A model generated the notes under the pieces. That model did no database searches. It was not told the DNA's origin and was given only the letters and a program-made list of their open reading frames with translations. Made by a program: the position numbers and the translations under genes. DNA of 64,000 nt from Periplaneta americana. Its lineage: Eukaryota > Arthropoda > Insecta > Blattodea > Blattidae. This document shows, piece by piece, positions 42,680-54,273 of this stretch. Position 1 is the first letter of the stretch, and every line of letters begins with the position of its first letter. The stretch lies in the NCBI RefSeq assembly GCF_040183065.1, contig NC_091120.1:78749208-78813207 (forward strand), given 5' to 3'.

Positions 42680-43439
42680 ATTCAAAACTACTTTAAGGTC
42701 ATGAAAATAGTAGAATTTTGACAAAACTCATCTTTTTTTTTTCGCTAAAAATGTACGATTTCACAGAATGAGGTATTACAAGACACTACTTCATGTTATT
42801 AACAATAGACACCAGCAAATTCCGTATACCTGAACATTCCTAGAGGTTTAACAGCTCCTAAGAGTAATAAACCGCGAGAAAGAAGGAGAACGTTACCCAG
42901 ATTGAGGCAATAGATTCGGCCTCCCACCCCCCCAGGAACAAATATTTCCGCTATATGGTGCGATAGCAATAGCTCAACAGTGTTAAGTAATACCCAAGAA
43001 TCAATAACATTTTCGTATTCTGTGGGTTCATAAACATAGTAATTGATGCATTTTATGTCTCTGCGGAAATCAATGTTGTACCGTGTTATTGGACTACTTT
43101 TTCATTGGGACAATATACATTTTAAAGAAAATAGACTGTAGAATGATGTAGAACCTACAAAATAGTGTCAAATAAAAAATTACCCTCAGTTCCCCTCCCC
43201 CCGATAGTCAATATACATTTTGATTAGTTGCTCCTAATTATTAAGAAGAATAGTGGCCAGAGATGAAGTTTCTTAGATTTGCGACAGGCTATATGATTAT
43301 AGATAAGAAGTGCAATTAAGATATCCGTAAAGAACGGCAGATCTTCAGCCTAATTGATAAAATAGAAGAATATAAGAAAAAGTGTTATTAACGTGTGTGT
43401 ATAATGGATAGTAAAAGAACATCTTTGAAAAATTTAAAC
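42680..43439. other. No gene seen
   Basis: Unassigned. Confidence 0.4.
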
Positions 43440-43441
43440 TA

Positions 43442-44139
43442 CAGAGATATTATTATGACGTGAGGCGAGAAAATGGCGGGTGATTCGTAGCCCACTGCTA
43501 GCGTGGTTTCCGGCGAGCTCGTAACCATTTCTCCGGCACTTGCACAATATAGAACAGTATTAACATTAGTCGGTCAATAATTTGGATACCATACTCACAG
43601 TCGTTGCTGAAAGTGACCCCCATTTGCTGCCACACACAACTGACATCTTCTGATAAATGAATGAACAGCACTCTGGAATTCCATAATTAATAGCTCGATT
43701 TCTTCTCGTATATAGTCTTCTAGTTCATCTATAAAATGAGGATTATTCCTATAAACTCTACCTTTTAGTGTTCCCCACAAATAAAAATCATAGGGTGTTA
43801 GATCTGTACTTCGTGGATCCCACAAATGATTACTTATTAGTCTCGTACCAAAAATACGCCGTAATTCCCTCATCGACACGAACACGCAATGAGAATTTGA
43901 TGGTTAGGCATTACCTAAATACACAATAATCACTAAACTTTAATCACTAACTTTATACAATTTGTACACTTGAAGAATGAAGACTTTTGTAACGCTACTT
44001 GTGACTACAGCGAATGCCACATGGCGACTGAGGATCTATACTACGCCGCACCTCTAACACTCCACGCATCGCACACCACGGAGGGAGCGGGCCACGAGTA
44101 ACCCGTGTTTTCTCACCTCACATCATAATAATGTCTCTG
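43442..44139 (-). mobile_element. TA-flanked ITm element with long inverted repeats
   Basis: Ends CAGAGATATTATTATGACGT and complement CAGAGACATTATTATGATGT. Similarity continues for about 65 bp (GAGGCGAGAAAA against GAGGTGAGAAAA). TA at 43440-43441 and 44140-44141. It contains the C-terminal third of a transposase. Confidence 0.9.
43595..43885 (-). pseudogene. ITm transposase C-terminal fragment
   Basis: Contains NHLWDPRSTDLTPYDFYLWG, TLKGRVYRNNPHFIDELEDY and the ending CVAANGGHFQQRL. The D-L-T-P-x-D-F region carries the third catalytic acid. The apparent ATG is internal; the first two catalytic residues are absent. Confidence 0.85.
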
Positions 44140-44378
44140 TACATTCCTAGAGGAAGAAGTCAGGAACAGCGTTGGAAGAGATGGATTTAGCAGCTTTGAG
44201 ATTGGAGTCGCAAAGGATCAATTATCCAGACCTCGAAAGAAAAAGATTGGATGATGATAATGACGACGACTTGGTTTGTACCTCTGCTTCCAAATTTAGT
44301 CTTTCAAAGCTTGCATTTAGCGAAACTCTTACCTTCAAAATCTAAAGATCAACATTTCTTCGAGCACTCATCCTACTA

Positions 44379-45047
44379 CAGAATTGTTTGCGATCTCTTA
44401 TAACGAATTTGAATGACGTCATGTGCGTCAGGAATCACACCGACAGCTGAATTGCGGCGAGAGGTGACAGACCAGTAGTAAGTGATTTCATAATCAGGGT
44501 GTACGGTGTATACCAGTAGCAATGCCCAAGAAAATCGAGCCTTTTTGGGAGGGATATATAACAACCCTTTCCGATGTCAGTTACGTGAAAATCATAGGAG
44601 CCTGCAAAAAAAGTGGTTTCATTATTTCCAAAAAATGCATCTTGTGTGTACGTAATTAGACTGGCAAAGCTCGGATGGGATTAATTCCAGAGTGGAAAAA
44701 GCAAGCAAATCCACCTCCCGTCACAAGTCGCCGTACCCCACGAGATGATACAAATTAATTCCATTCGAGCTTTACCAATCTTATTAAGTACCCAGAAGAT
44801 GTCTTTCTTGGAAACAACGAAACCTAGTTTATTGGAGGCTTCTTTTATTTTCACTTAACAACTCTTTCCGATGTCAAGTACAGTTATGTACCTCTAAAAA
44901 AGGATCGATTCTCTTGGGAATTTCTGCTGTGGGTCGCCGTGCACTCTATGAGATCACTCTCTACTGGTCTGTCACCTCGCGCCACAGTTCAGCTGTCGGT
45001 GTGATTCCTGACGCACATGACGTAATCAGAAATCGGAAACAACCCTG
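44379..45047. mobile_element. 669-bp TA-flanked foldback element
   Basis: Ends CAGAATTGTTTGCGATCTC and complement CAGGGTTGTTTCCGATTTC. The arms pair almost to the centre near 44715, sharing TCAGCTGTCGGTGTGATTCC, CTCGATTTTCTTGGG and AAAGCTCGAATGGAATTAAT. TA at 44377-44378 and 45048-45049. Mirrored frames (shared SAVGVIPDAHDVI) are by-products. Confidence 0.9.
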
Positions 45048-45191
45048 TACACGACATAACTCTTCACAGATGCGCATCATGCACAGCGTGGCTCGCCGAA
45101 GTGATGTGCAACTTGAAAATGTGACACAGTTCTGCCATCTATCCGCAATATGCGGCACCCGAATCACGCAATCGGATGTGGGTAGAAATCG

Positions 45192-45308
45192 ATACATACA
45201 TACATACATACATACATACATACATACATACATACATACATACATACATACATACATACATACATACATACATACATACATACATACATACACGCGCGCG
45301 CGCGCGTG
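45192..45308. repeat. (TACA)n followed by (CG)n
   Basis: About 100 bases of TACA then about 16 bases of alternating CG, a potential Z-DNA-forming run. Confidence 0.97.
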
Positions 45309-45335
45309 TTTCTTCACAAGTTTCCTGAATGGTAA

Positions 45336-45450
45336 GGCGAATGATAGGTAGTCTATGGTGAACTCTCGGCTTCGTCTCTATAAAGTGCTGTAGGTACCTT
45401 CTGGCTAACACTTCCCTCGACACTAAATAACCTAGTAGTTGATACAGTGT
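45336..45450 (+). mobile_element. 3' part of a SINE (same family as S2)
   Basis: AAGGCGAATGATAGGTAGTC, TATGGTGAACTCTCGGCTTC and CTAAATAACCTAGTAGTTGA match the 3' half of S2. The tRNA-like head is missing; the (TACA)n(CG)n array stands just before it. Confidence 0.65.
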
Positions 45451-45451
45451 A

Positions 45452-46190
45452 TTTATATAGTCGAGAATTTTTCCTACTAAACTATATAATTTCTTGTTCA
45501 TTTTCTTACCACAGTTATAAAATATAATATAAAGCAAAATGTAGTATTACTCTGCTTCCGTCAGCGAGACAAGCAGAGCAACACGTATACGACTTGTTTT
45601 ATAATTTCGAACGACGGAGACGCAATTACTGCTGTGTTCTTTTTTTATTTACTGAACCGAAAGGTATTGCCGTGCACGAGAGCTTCAGAGCTGAAATTTC
45701 ATATATTTCGCACAGCATGCAAAGTTGCACGAAACAATCTCGTTGCTTACGGCTCGGCCGCACGGTACGGAACCTTAAGAGAGAAGAAGAGTGTCACAAA
45801 GGCAACCTTTTTCTCGTATATTTTAAGCGTTTTACCATTATTCATCTTTACAAACCGCATGGATTAGACCTTATGGCCTGTTCCAGTTTCACAAAGTTTT
45901 GTTTATTTCAACATTTTACCAATGGGTTTATAATTAGTAATTACATTTGTGATGGTATTCTAAATGATTTCATTCTAGTATTTTTAGTATTTATTTATTT
46001 TATCTGATAGAGAAAATTCCATCAGACCTTCCCTTGCTCTCTAACAGTGGATTTCAACTACAATGTTAGGAATATAATTATAATTATAATTCATGTTAAA
46101 TTTACAATGACAATAAAAATCGAAGTACTAAAACATATCCGATTTAAAAAGACCAAATAATTTAAGTTAAAAACAAAGAAAGAATTGTTT
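45452..46190. other. Unassigned
   Basis: A 137-codon + frame (45594-46007) is the longest here. I see no domain, and its C-terminal half is AT-rich, so I do not call it a gene. Confidence 0.4.
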
Positions 46191-46197
46191 ACTGAAG

Positions 46198-46860
46198 TAA
46201 ATATTGACAGCCTTTATGACATTGTTTACAAATCTCATTCGTTCTATGTAGTAATCTTTGTAGTTCATCTTCTGTGTCTGCTAAAATTAGGAGATCATCT
46301 GCATTTAATAAACAATTTAAGTAAATATTTCTATTCATTTTAATTCCTTCTAAACTTTTACTCTTCCACTCTCTAATGGCGCCGTCAATATAAATGTTAA
46401 AAAGAGCCTATGTTAGAAAACACTTTTGTCTAAGTCCTTAATTAGTTAAAATTACATATTTATTATTTATATCCTTTAAAATTATCGTTGTACAGTTATA
46501 TAAGCTTTCAATGGCTTATAGAAGATGTTTCGGATATACCCTTTTATATATTACATTCCATTGCTTTTCTTTTACAACTCGTTCAAAGGCCTTTTCAAAA
46601 TCTATAAATATTATATGAGTAGGTAAATTATATTATCTTCTCTTAATAATAATTCCTTTTATTCTAAAAATATTATTCGAGCAGGAACAGCCAGATCTAT
46701 ATCGATTTTACCTCTGCTGTTAACCAAGTATTTGGTATAACTCCATTCATCCAGCACACATTTATAAGATGTAGTGTATTATGTAGTTTTAAAAACAATC
46801 CTCCCGCTTTTATTAGCGTTAAAACTTTATTAAATTTACTGTATTTCAGAATTGCAGGAG
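46198..46860 (-). pseudogene. LINE reverse-transcriptase fragment
   Basis: Minus strand: from the right KYSKFNKVLTLIKAGGLFLK and CWMNGVIPNTWLTAEVKSIW. After breaks come IDFEKAFERVVKEKQWN, ALFNIYIDGAIREWKSK and LNCLLNADDLLILADTEDEL. The RT box reads NADD, with both aspartates kept but the aromatic residue lost. Many stops interrupt it. A different family from fragment A. Confidence 0.82.
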
Positions 46861-46907
46861 CAGTTCTTTGACGTCTGTATTGCTTCCAATCAATAATAAT
46901 TTTCTAC

Positions 46908-47826
46908 CAAGCATCTATCTACATTACTGACGTATCAAAGAACTTACAGTATTGCCGATATCACTTCTATGCCGACGACCTACAACTTTACATACATTAG
47001 AGACCCAATACGATCAATGAATCAATTGACAAGTTGAATTGTGACCTAGCCACTGTCTCCACTTGGGCGGCCAATTTCGGACTCGCACTTAATCCAAGTA
47101 AGATTCAAGCTATAATTATTGGACATAAGTGTTTAGTTAACTCCCTTAATAACAGTAATCTTTCAGCTGTTACCCTTAACAACATGCTAATCCCTTATTC
47201 ATCTGTCGTAAAAAATCTTGGCTTCCTTTTCGATAATAATCTAAATTGGAATTTTTAAGAAACGATAAAAAAAAATCTGTTCCTCCATTCACTGTTTGAG
47301 TCGCTTAAGAAACTTCTTGCCCCAGCAACTAAAACTTACCCTAGTACAAACCCTAGTAATGCCGCATTTCGATTATTGTGACGTTTTGTTAAGTGACCTA
47401 AGTTCTGAACTGTCAGTCAAGTTACAGCGAGTTCAGAATATGTGCGTCAGATACATATGCAACATCCGACGATATGATCACATATCACCGTCCTTCGCAA
47501 TTCTTTCGTGGCTCCGACTTAAAGAACGTAGAACTTTACACTCCTTGTCATTGCTCTTTCGAATTCTGCACACTTCAACACCAAATTACCTTTCGTCTCG
47601 TTTCTCTTATCTATAATCTAACCACGACGTAAATACCAGATCACCTATCTGTGGCACGCTAAGTATACCTCTTCATAGAACATCTTGTTATTCATCATCT
47701 TTTACAGTATCCACCTCGCGTCAGTGGAATTCCTTGTCACAAAGTATTAGAGGCTGCAAGACAATAAACACCTTTAAGAACAGCTTAAAAGATAACCTTA
47801 TTAGCATTTCACTCCAATCATACTGA
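46908..47826 (+). pseudogene. LINE (Jockey/CR1-like) RT, 3' half
   Basis: Starts abruptly at SIYITDVSKNLQYCRYHFY; the RT box YADD (46968-46979) is intact. It continues LATVSTWAANFGLALNPSKI. After stops and a frameshift come FLPQQLKLTLVQTLVMPHFD, YCDVLLSDLSSELSVKLQRV and VSTSRQWNSLSQSIRGCKTI, ending in a stop near 47826. These are the thumb and C-terminal signatures of Jockey/CR1-type LINEs. 5'-truncated. Confidence 0.88.
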
Positions 47827-48176
47827 TTTAAACTATCACTGACTACATTGTTACTTCTTTCTTTTAGACAACATCCTGATTGTGCTGTACTTTCAAAATT
47901 GTCTCATAATAATCTCTTTCTATTATCTAATATTATTTGAAATATATTAACAACATTCTATGTATTTTAGCTTAATTCTGCTACACAGTTTATTTCAGTG
48001 TTTAATTAATAGTTCATAGTATTTTGTTGTTTAATTCGTAAATAACTCTTGTATACATGTAACTAATCTAAATCAAATTGTTGAATTCTTTATAAGTTCA
48101 TGCATATGTATATACTCTTTTTGCTGGTTGAGTGGAAGAGAAGGCCTTACGGCCTTAACTCTGCCAGCTAAAATAA

Positions 48177-48222
<46 letters not shown>
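47827..48222 (+). mobile_element. 3' untranslated end and (ATT)n tail of the LINE at 46908
   Basis: About 290 bases of AT-rich UTR, then GCTGGTTGAGTGGAAGAGAA, GGCCTTACGGCCTTAACTCT, GCCAGCTAAAATAAATTATT and (ATT)n (48178-48222). This copy ties the terminal motif and its tail to a LINE coding sequence. Confidence 0.88.
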
Positions 48223-48223
<1 letters not shown>

Positions 48224-49735
48224 AGATAATATATTTCACTATCTCTGGAAACGCGAACTAATTGAATTTTGTGGAATGCTACGAAGAAGTTAGTTACGTT
48301 AATGACCTAGTTGAAATGTTACACCTCTTTGCGTTTCAAACAGGGAAGGAAAACACACACATACACAGACACAACTTGTAGCTTCCGTCTTCGAACTCGC
48401 CGGGAGCATAGAAGTGTAAAAACAGATGTACATACATAATTACACGTCGTAATTGAGTTGAACTTTATGGTATGATGGTAAGTGAATGATTATTTGAAAT
48501 GTATTTGTTAAGTTCTTTCAATAGGAGATATGCGAGTAGCAGAATTGTTTCATTTCCCATTATCAGAAACATAATAAAATTGTATTTTGATACTGCTAAA
48601 AATTGTTTTCAGTAATGAAATTGTGAGAAGGTTATTTCTACTATGTCATCTGTCTGTTCCATGTAGAGATTTTTCTTGAAATGTTAAAAATATCTTCTAT
48701 CTATTCTAAATCAAAGCATCTATGCATTTAGAAATGTTGCACACGAAATGTAATTTCTATTAAACAGTATCGGGCCTTTATGTTAATGAAGATAACAAAA
48801 TATAGCAATTTACACCAAACCGAGTAGAAGGATATTCCCCTTCAGTGTTACCTCACATATTTACAATTAGGGATGAACACATTAAGCAGAAAAATAAAAA
48901 AGGAAATGGGAATAAGAATGACAGACTGTATCTCTGTATAAAAATGTCTACAGCATTTTGATGTAAAAATATTCTCAGATAAAATTGTGGATATTAAACA
49001 TTTGTACATGAATTACTTTGGAAATTAAAGACTTTAGCTTTTTCTGGAATACACCAAATAAAAATAATCTATTTTTCTGTGAACATTTCACTTTTCAGTA
49101 GATGATGATAGAAATGTGCTCAGAATCGGTATATTTCCCTTCTTGCCAAACATTAATGAAACGCACGAAGGACCACTGAAGATCTATATTTGAAAAGGAT
49201 TATTGGAAAATTGTGAGAAAGTAGGCTACATATTATTGTCTGTCTCAGGAGTTAGTGGAAAATCGCTGCTCATAGTGCTAAAGGAGGTAACAGGAGTGGG
49301 CGGAGACAAGCAATGCATACCGCCACAAATTTCTGGTAGTCACTTTTGAAGTTAAGAGCAGAAGAGTGGTATCGCTGTGATTAGTGATTAAATTGAAATA
49401 GGCCTAACCTACAAATTTTTCTAATGAGCTTTTTTTATTCTCCCTTCTACTACTATATAGTCATTACCAGTATTCTTTAATTTTCATTTTATATGTACAT
49501 CTTGCACTGTGTTCATATCTGCATTTAATCTCTTTTTTTTTTAATATATTTCCTTTTTTTTACTTCGTCCTTTTTATGACATAAATGACAATAATTTTGT
49601 TGCTTATTGTCTATTATAATTGGGACTTTCGTCCTGTTGTAGATAAATAACTAAGTAGCTTAATAAATGCATGAATATTAATATTAATTAATAATTCATA
49701 CATGAATATTAAGTAAATTATAATAAATGATGAAT
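48223..49735. other. No gene seen
   Basis: AT-rich and unassigned. Confidence 0.5.
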
Positions 49736-49739
49736 AAGT

Positions 49740-50900
49740 TAATAATAAATAAATCAAGAAGAAAGGAAGAAAGAAATGGATGAAAAGATGAGAAAATAAA
49801 TGAGGAGATGAATGACAAGATGAGGGGGTTAATGAGAAGATGAGGGACTGAATGATAAAATGAGGAAATGAATGATAAAATGAGATGAACGAGACAACGA
49901 GGAGATGAATCAGAACATGAGGAGATGAATGAGAACATGAGGTGAATGAGAACATGAAATTAATGAAAAGATGAGGAGATGAATGAGAAACGAGACGAGG
50001 AAATAAATGAGAAGATGAATGAGAAAATGAGATGAGATAAATGATAAGATAAGGAGCTGAATGAGAAGATGAAATGAGTGAGAAGATGAGGAGATGAATG
50101 AGAACATGAGGAGATGAATTAGAAAATGAGATGAGGAAATAAATGAGAATGTGAAATGAATGAGAAAATGAGATGAGGAGATAATTGAGATGGATGAGAA
50201 GATGAGGAGATGCATGAGAAGATGAGAGGATGAGATAAATGAGAAGATGACGAGAAGAATGAGAAGATGAAGAGATGAATGAGACGATGAGGAGGTGAAT
50301 GAGAAAATGAGGAGATGAATGAGAAGATGAGGAGAAGAGAACATGAGGACATGAATGAGAACGTGAGGAGATGAATGAGAACATGAGATGAATGAGAACG
50401 TGAGGAGATGAATGAGAACGTGAGGAGATGAATGAAAACGTGAGAAGATAAATGAGAACATGAGATGAATGACAACATGAGGAAATTAATGAAAAGATGA
50501 GATGAGTGAGAAAATGAGATGAAATAAGTGAGAAGATGAGATGAATGAGAAAATGAGACGAGGAGATAAATGAGAAGATAATGAGATGGATGAAAAAAAT
50601 GAGGAGATACATGAGAAGATGACGAGACAATGAGAAGATGAATGAGACGAAGAGATGAATGAAAAGGTGAGGACATGAATGATAAAATGAGGAGATGAAT
50701 GAGGAGATGATTGAGAAGCTGAGGAGGTGAATGAGAAGATGGGGAGGTGAACGAGAAGATGAGGAGTTGAATGTGAGAAGATGAGGAGGTGTGACAAGAT
50801 GAATGAGAAGATTAGGAGTTGAATGAGAAAATGAGGAAAGGAGATGAATGAGAAAATGAAATGAGGAGATGGATAAGGAGATGGGAAAATATACAGTATA
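49740..50900. repeat. GA-rich minisatellite, ~20-bp unit
   Basis: More than 1.1 kb built from variants of GAACATGAGGAGATGAATGA and shorter GATGAATGAGAA pieces. Strong strand bias: A and G dominate the + strand. All four long minus-strand frames here (rich in S, H, L, F, I) are repeat translations. Confidence 0.93.
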
Positions 50901-51683
50901 AAGAAAGAAAAAAAGAAATGAGTGAGTGAATGATCGAATAAATCAATGAATAAACATGTAAATGATGTTATTCATTTCTGGACTACAAGATTCAAACAAT
51001 TAGCGTTCTTTAAAGACATCACATGCTTCTTTTTTAATTTTATTTCAATAAATGCAATGGAATGAAACACCGCCACAAAACAAAAGAACACCAGTACACA
51101 TAAAAAGTTCTATAACTTGTTAGACGTGGTAAAATATAATAGCATTAACAATAATAAATATAAGAGAAGGTCAAATTACTTTCTGATAATGGTTAGTGCA
51201 GTTCTTCCTCACACAGACATGCTACCGCCTGTAGAGATGCTGAAACTATCATTGTCACTACTTCTTCCACCGTGAAACCCTTTTTCTGCTATTCATTAAT
51301 TCACTGGTCAACAATGAAAATGTTTCTTGCTCAAAAATAGCTAATTCCTATGTATTTCCACCTGCTGAATTAAAAAATCACCATAAAAATGACATATTAG
51401 CTCTTGCTTTGTAGATAAAGTGACATTTCATTTTTTAGAGTCAACATTTTCAGTTTGGGGGAAATTTTGGGGGAAATTTTGTTTTGGGAGTTGGCACACC
51501 TGTCAAATAACAAAACACAAATGTTCTTCAGCTGTTTGTAAGTTACAAACATAGGTATTGTTGCTGTCACTATGAATTTCATATTGTTTCTGCTGTAATT
51601 AATGCAGAATTTCTCGTCTGGAAGTGTTTTTAAAGCGTAAAATTTGTAAAAATGCCACAAAAATTGTGTGTTTGAAGTAGAAA
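50901..51683. other. No gene seen
   Basis: Unassigned; the 110-codon minus frame (51397-51729) is probably chance. Confidence 0.4.
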
Positions 51684-53040
51684 ATGAAGACAGTGTGGAA
51701 CAAGAAGAAGAACCCAACAAGCCTTCCACATCCCAGGACCCTGATTTTGAGGAAAAAAGATGATAAACAGCACAGACTGAGTCAAGCGGAATTGAATGAT
51801 CTCATTAGAGACCTTGACCTGTCAAAGGAGAAGGCAGAAATTCTAGGGTCTAGACAACAGCAATGGAATCTTCTCGAACGTGATGTCAGGGTCTCACAGT
51901 ACAGACAACGTCACAGGGATCTGCTTCCCTTTTTTTTTTTTTTTTTTTAGAAGAAACACAATCTTGTTTGCTGCGACATTAATGACTTGATGAAATGTTT
52001 GAATTTGAACCATGATCTAATTGAATGGAGGCTATTCATAGACTCCTCCAAGCTTAGTTTGAAAGCTGTATTACTTCACAATGGCAACCGTCTTCCTTCT
52101 ATTCCTGTTGGTCATGGAGTTCACATGAAGGAGAGTTATGCAAATATGACAGCCCTCTTCGACTCAATCGAATATCATCAACACAAGTGGAAAATCTGTG
52201 GTGATCTAAAACTCATTGCTGTACTCTTAGGAATGCAACTGGGGTACACAAAATGTTGCTGCATTTTATATGTATGTGGGACAGCAGGGATAGGAAATCA
52301 CATTATATTCAGGCAGACTGGCCTGCAAGAAATCATAACCCTAGCGATAAAAATGTTGTTGCCGCGCCACTCATGGACCCAAAAGATGTTCTTCTTCCAC
52401 CCCTGCATATTAAGCTGGGTTTGATAAAATATTTTGTCATAGGTATCAACCAAGAAGGACAGACCTTTAAGTACGTAAGAGAGAAATTTCCGAAATTAAG
52501 TGATGCCAAAGTCAAGGAAGATATTTTTGTCGGGCAACAAATTCGAGAACTTGTAAAGGATCCTGCATTTGACCAAGTTTTGGCGGGGAAAGGAAAGGAA
52601 GTTTAGGAAGCCTTCAAGGGAGTTATTCATGGATTTTTAGGCAACAAAAGAGATGATAACTACATTCAGTTGGTGGCAGTGCTCCTGCAATAAACCATCA
52701 ACTCGGATGCAAAATGTCTCTTAAAATCCATTTACTCCACTCTGACCTACACTTTTTCCCTCCTAGTTGTGGAGCTTTCAGTGATGAACACGGAGGAAGG
52801 TTCCATCACGATATTTATGTTATGGAACAAAGATATCAGGGCCGCTGGAATGAAACAATGCTTGCAGATTACTGCTGTCTTTGCGTAGGGATGCTCCGGA
52901 ACTCACTTACAAGAGGCAAGCTAAAATACGACGATCTCATGAAGCCACACATGATTCTCTTCAGACCCAACCATCTGCCACGTATTCTTCCATAAATTTA
53001 GAATTCTTAGAATGTAACTGCCATTTAAAAAAATTAAATG
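51684..53040 (+). pseudogene. Multi-copy insect protein family, broken copy (putative transposase-derived)
   Basis: Segments in order: HRLSQAELNDLIRDLDLSKE, EILGSRQQQWNLLERDVRVS; after a poly-T run, DLIEWRLFIDSSKLSLKAVL, LPSIPVGHGVHMKESYANM, WKICGDLKLIAVLLGMQLGY; then another frame MDPKDVLLPPLHIKLGLIKY, FVGQQIRELVKDPAFDQVL; then MSLKIHLLHSDLHFFPPSCG, SDEHGGRFHHDIYVMEQRYQ and LTYKRQAKIRR. At least three frameshifts and stops. I recall closely related proteins in many insect genomes with no assigned function. Many copies and no introns fit a transposon protein, but no TIRs were found and the class is open. Confidence 0.7.
51930..51949. repeat. Poly-T run inside the pseudogene
   Basis: About 20 T between the codons for LLPF and the next conserved block; it ends in an in-frame stop. 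Confidence 0.9.
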
Positions 53041-53960
53041 CACTTTCAATGTTGTTGGCATATGTAATTAAAATGTATCATTTTCTCTTAATCCGTTAAA
53101 CTGAAATACTTCCACCTATTGTGTATCACAGAAACTAGAGCTAAGAAAAAATTTTCATTGTCATATTCCTTTTTCTCAACCCAAAATTAGTAAGAATTGA
53201 CTCATGAAGTGCAAGACACATTAAAAAAAAAAAAATATTTTTGTTGGCCAGTGTATCTAACCAGCCATTCGCTACCACTATTTCTCAGAGGAATTCTTTT
53301 CGTTCTGTTACTCCACAGACTCTTGAGGTGGACTTCAATGGAATACTTTTCGCTAAGGAGAGAGAGAAGAGTTAGCGATAAGCTTATTAAACAACATATT
53401 GTATTAATATACTCGTATAATCTCCAAAAGAATAAGTTTTTTAATGTGTCATTAAACTTATTTGTCGTAATATATGTTATGTTTATTTTGTTAGAATGTT
53501 ATTCTTACATGCTTTTATTTTGTATCTTAAATTTTTTTACTTCATTAGAATTTTATTTATGATAAAATACTGTAGGTTGAAATTTAGCAAGAACGTAATA
53601 TGAGAATCACTTTATGACTCACTAAGAGTATGGTACTTACTTACAAATAGCAAGTGTAAAATGCAAGGTCTGGAATGGGAATACCAGGCACTTAATCCCA
53701 AACCCGTTGCTAAGCAACTTGATTCACTGTTTTTATACGTGTTGGAGTTGCCTTCTGTAACGGTGTTACCTGACACTGCAACTCCTTCAATAGCTTGATG
53801 ATTTGTGTAGGATCGTAGCTCAATTAGCTCTTTGTACCTCCAGCCTTCCATGTTTGCCTCGGTGTTTAATTAAAGATAATATTTCCTTCCCTTATAAAAA
53901 TAAGTTGTGATTTAAGAGCTATAAAGTGATAAGGAATTAACATTTCTGCGATAATGTTCT
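53041..53960. other. No gene seen
   Basis: A 79-codon minus-strand frame (53612-53851) has ordinary composition but no recognised domain. GTTGCTAAGCAAC at 53706-53718 is a 13-bp palindrome resembling an RFX X-box. Confidence 0.35.
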
Positions 53961-53964
53961 AAGT

Positions 53965-54020
53965 AATTCACTACCACCACCACCACCACCACCACCACTA
54001 CCACCACCACCATCACCAAC
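53965..54020. repeat. (CAC)n microsatellite, imperfect
   Basis: CAC triplets with single-base changes. Confidence 0.93.
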
Positions 54021-54273
54021 ACCCACCAAGGACAGAGCCATTCGTCCTCACTCGTGATAATTTTAAACTAAAATTATTTCGTGGGGATTGCAAAACATCC
54101 TAATAATTTCCAACGTGTGTAATCATAGAAAGGTTCCAAATCTTCCTAATATTTTCCTGCAATAAGTAGAGCTAGTATCGTATCTACCAGATTTAGTGGA
54201 ATATTGGTGACCATAACTGAAAGAGGCAATACGAGAAACTCGGCTAATGTTTAGACTTCGGGAGTACATTATA

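Noticed and set aside
45594-46007. 137-codon frame
   Set aside because: No recognisable domain, AT-rich C-terminal half and no supporting gene structure. Left unassigned.
49614-50797. Long minus-strand frames (up to 338 codons) rich in S, H, F, I, L
   Set aside because: Translation of the GA-rich minisatellite.
51684-53040. Endogenous virus or retroviral gene
   Set aside because: No capsid, protease or RT motif is visible; the family resemblance is to an insect multi-copy protein.
53612-53851. 79-codon minus-strand frame near an X-box-like palindrome
   Set aside because: Ordinary amino-acid composition but no recognised family, splice structure or neighbour supporting a gene.
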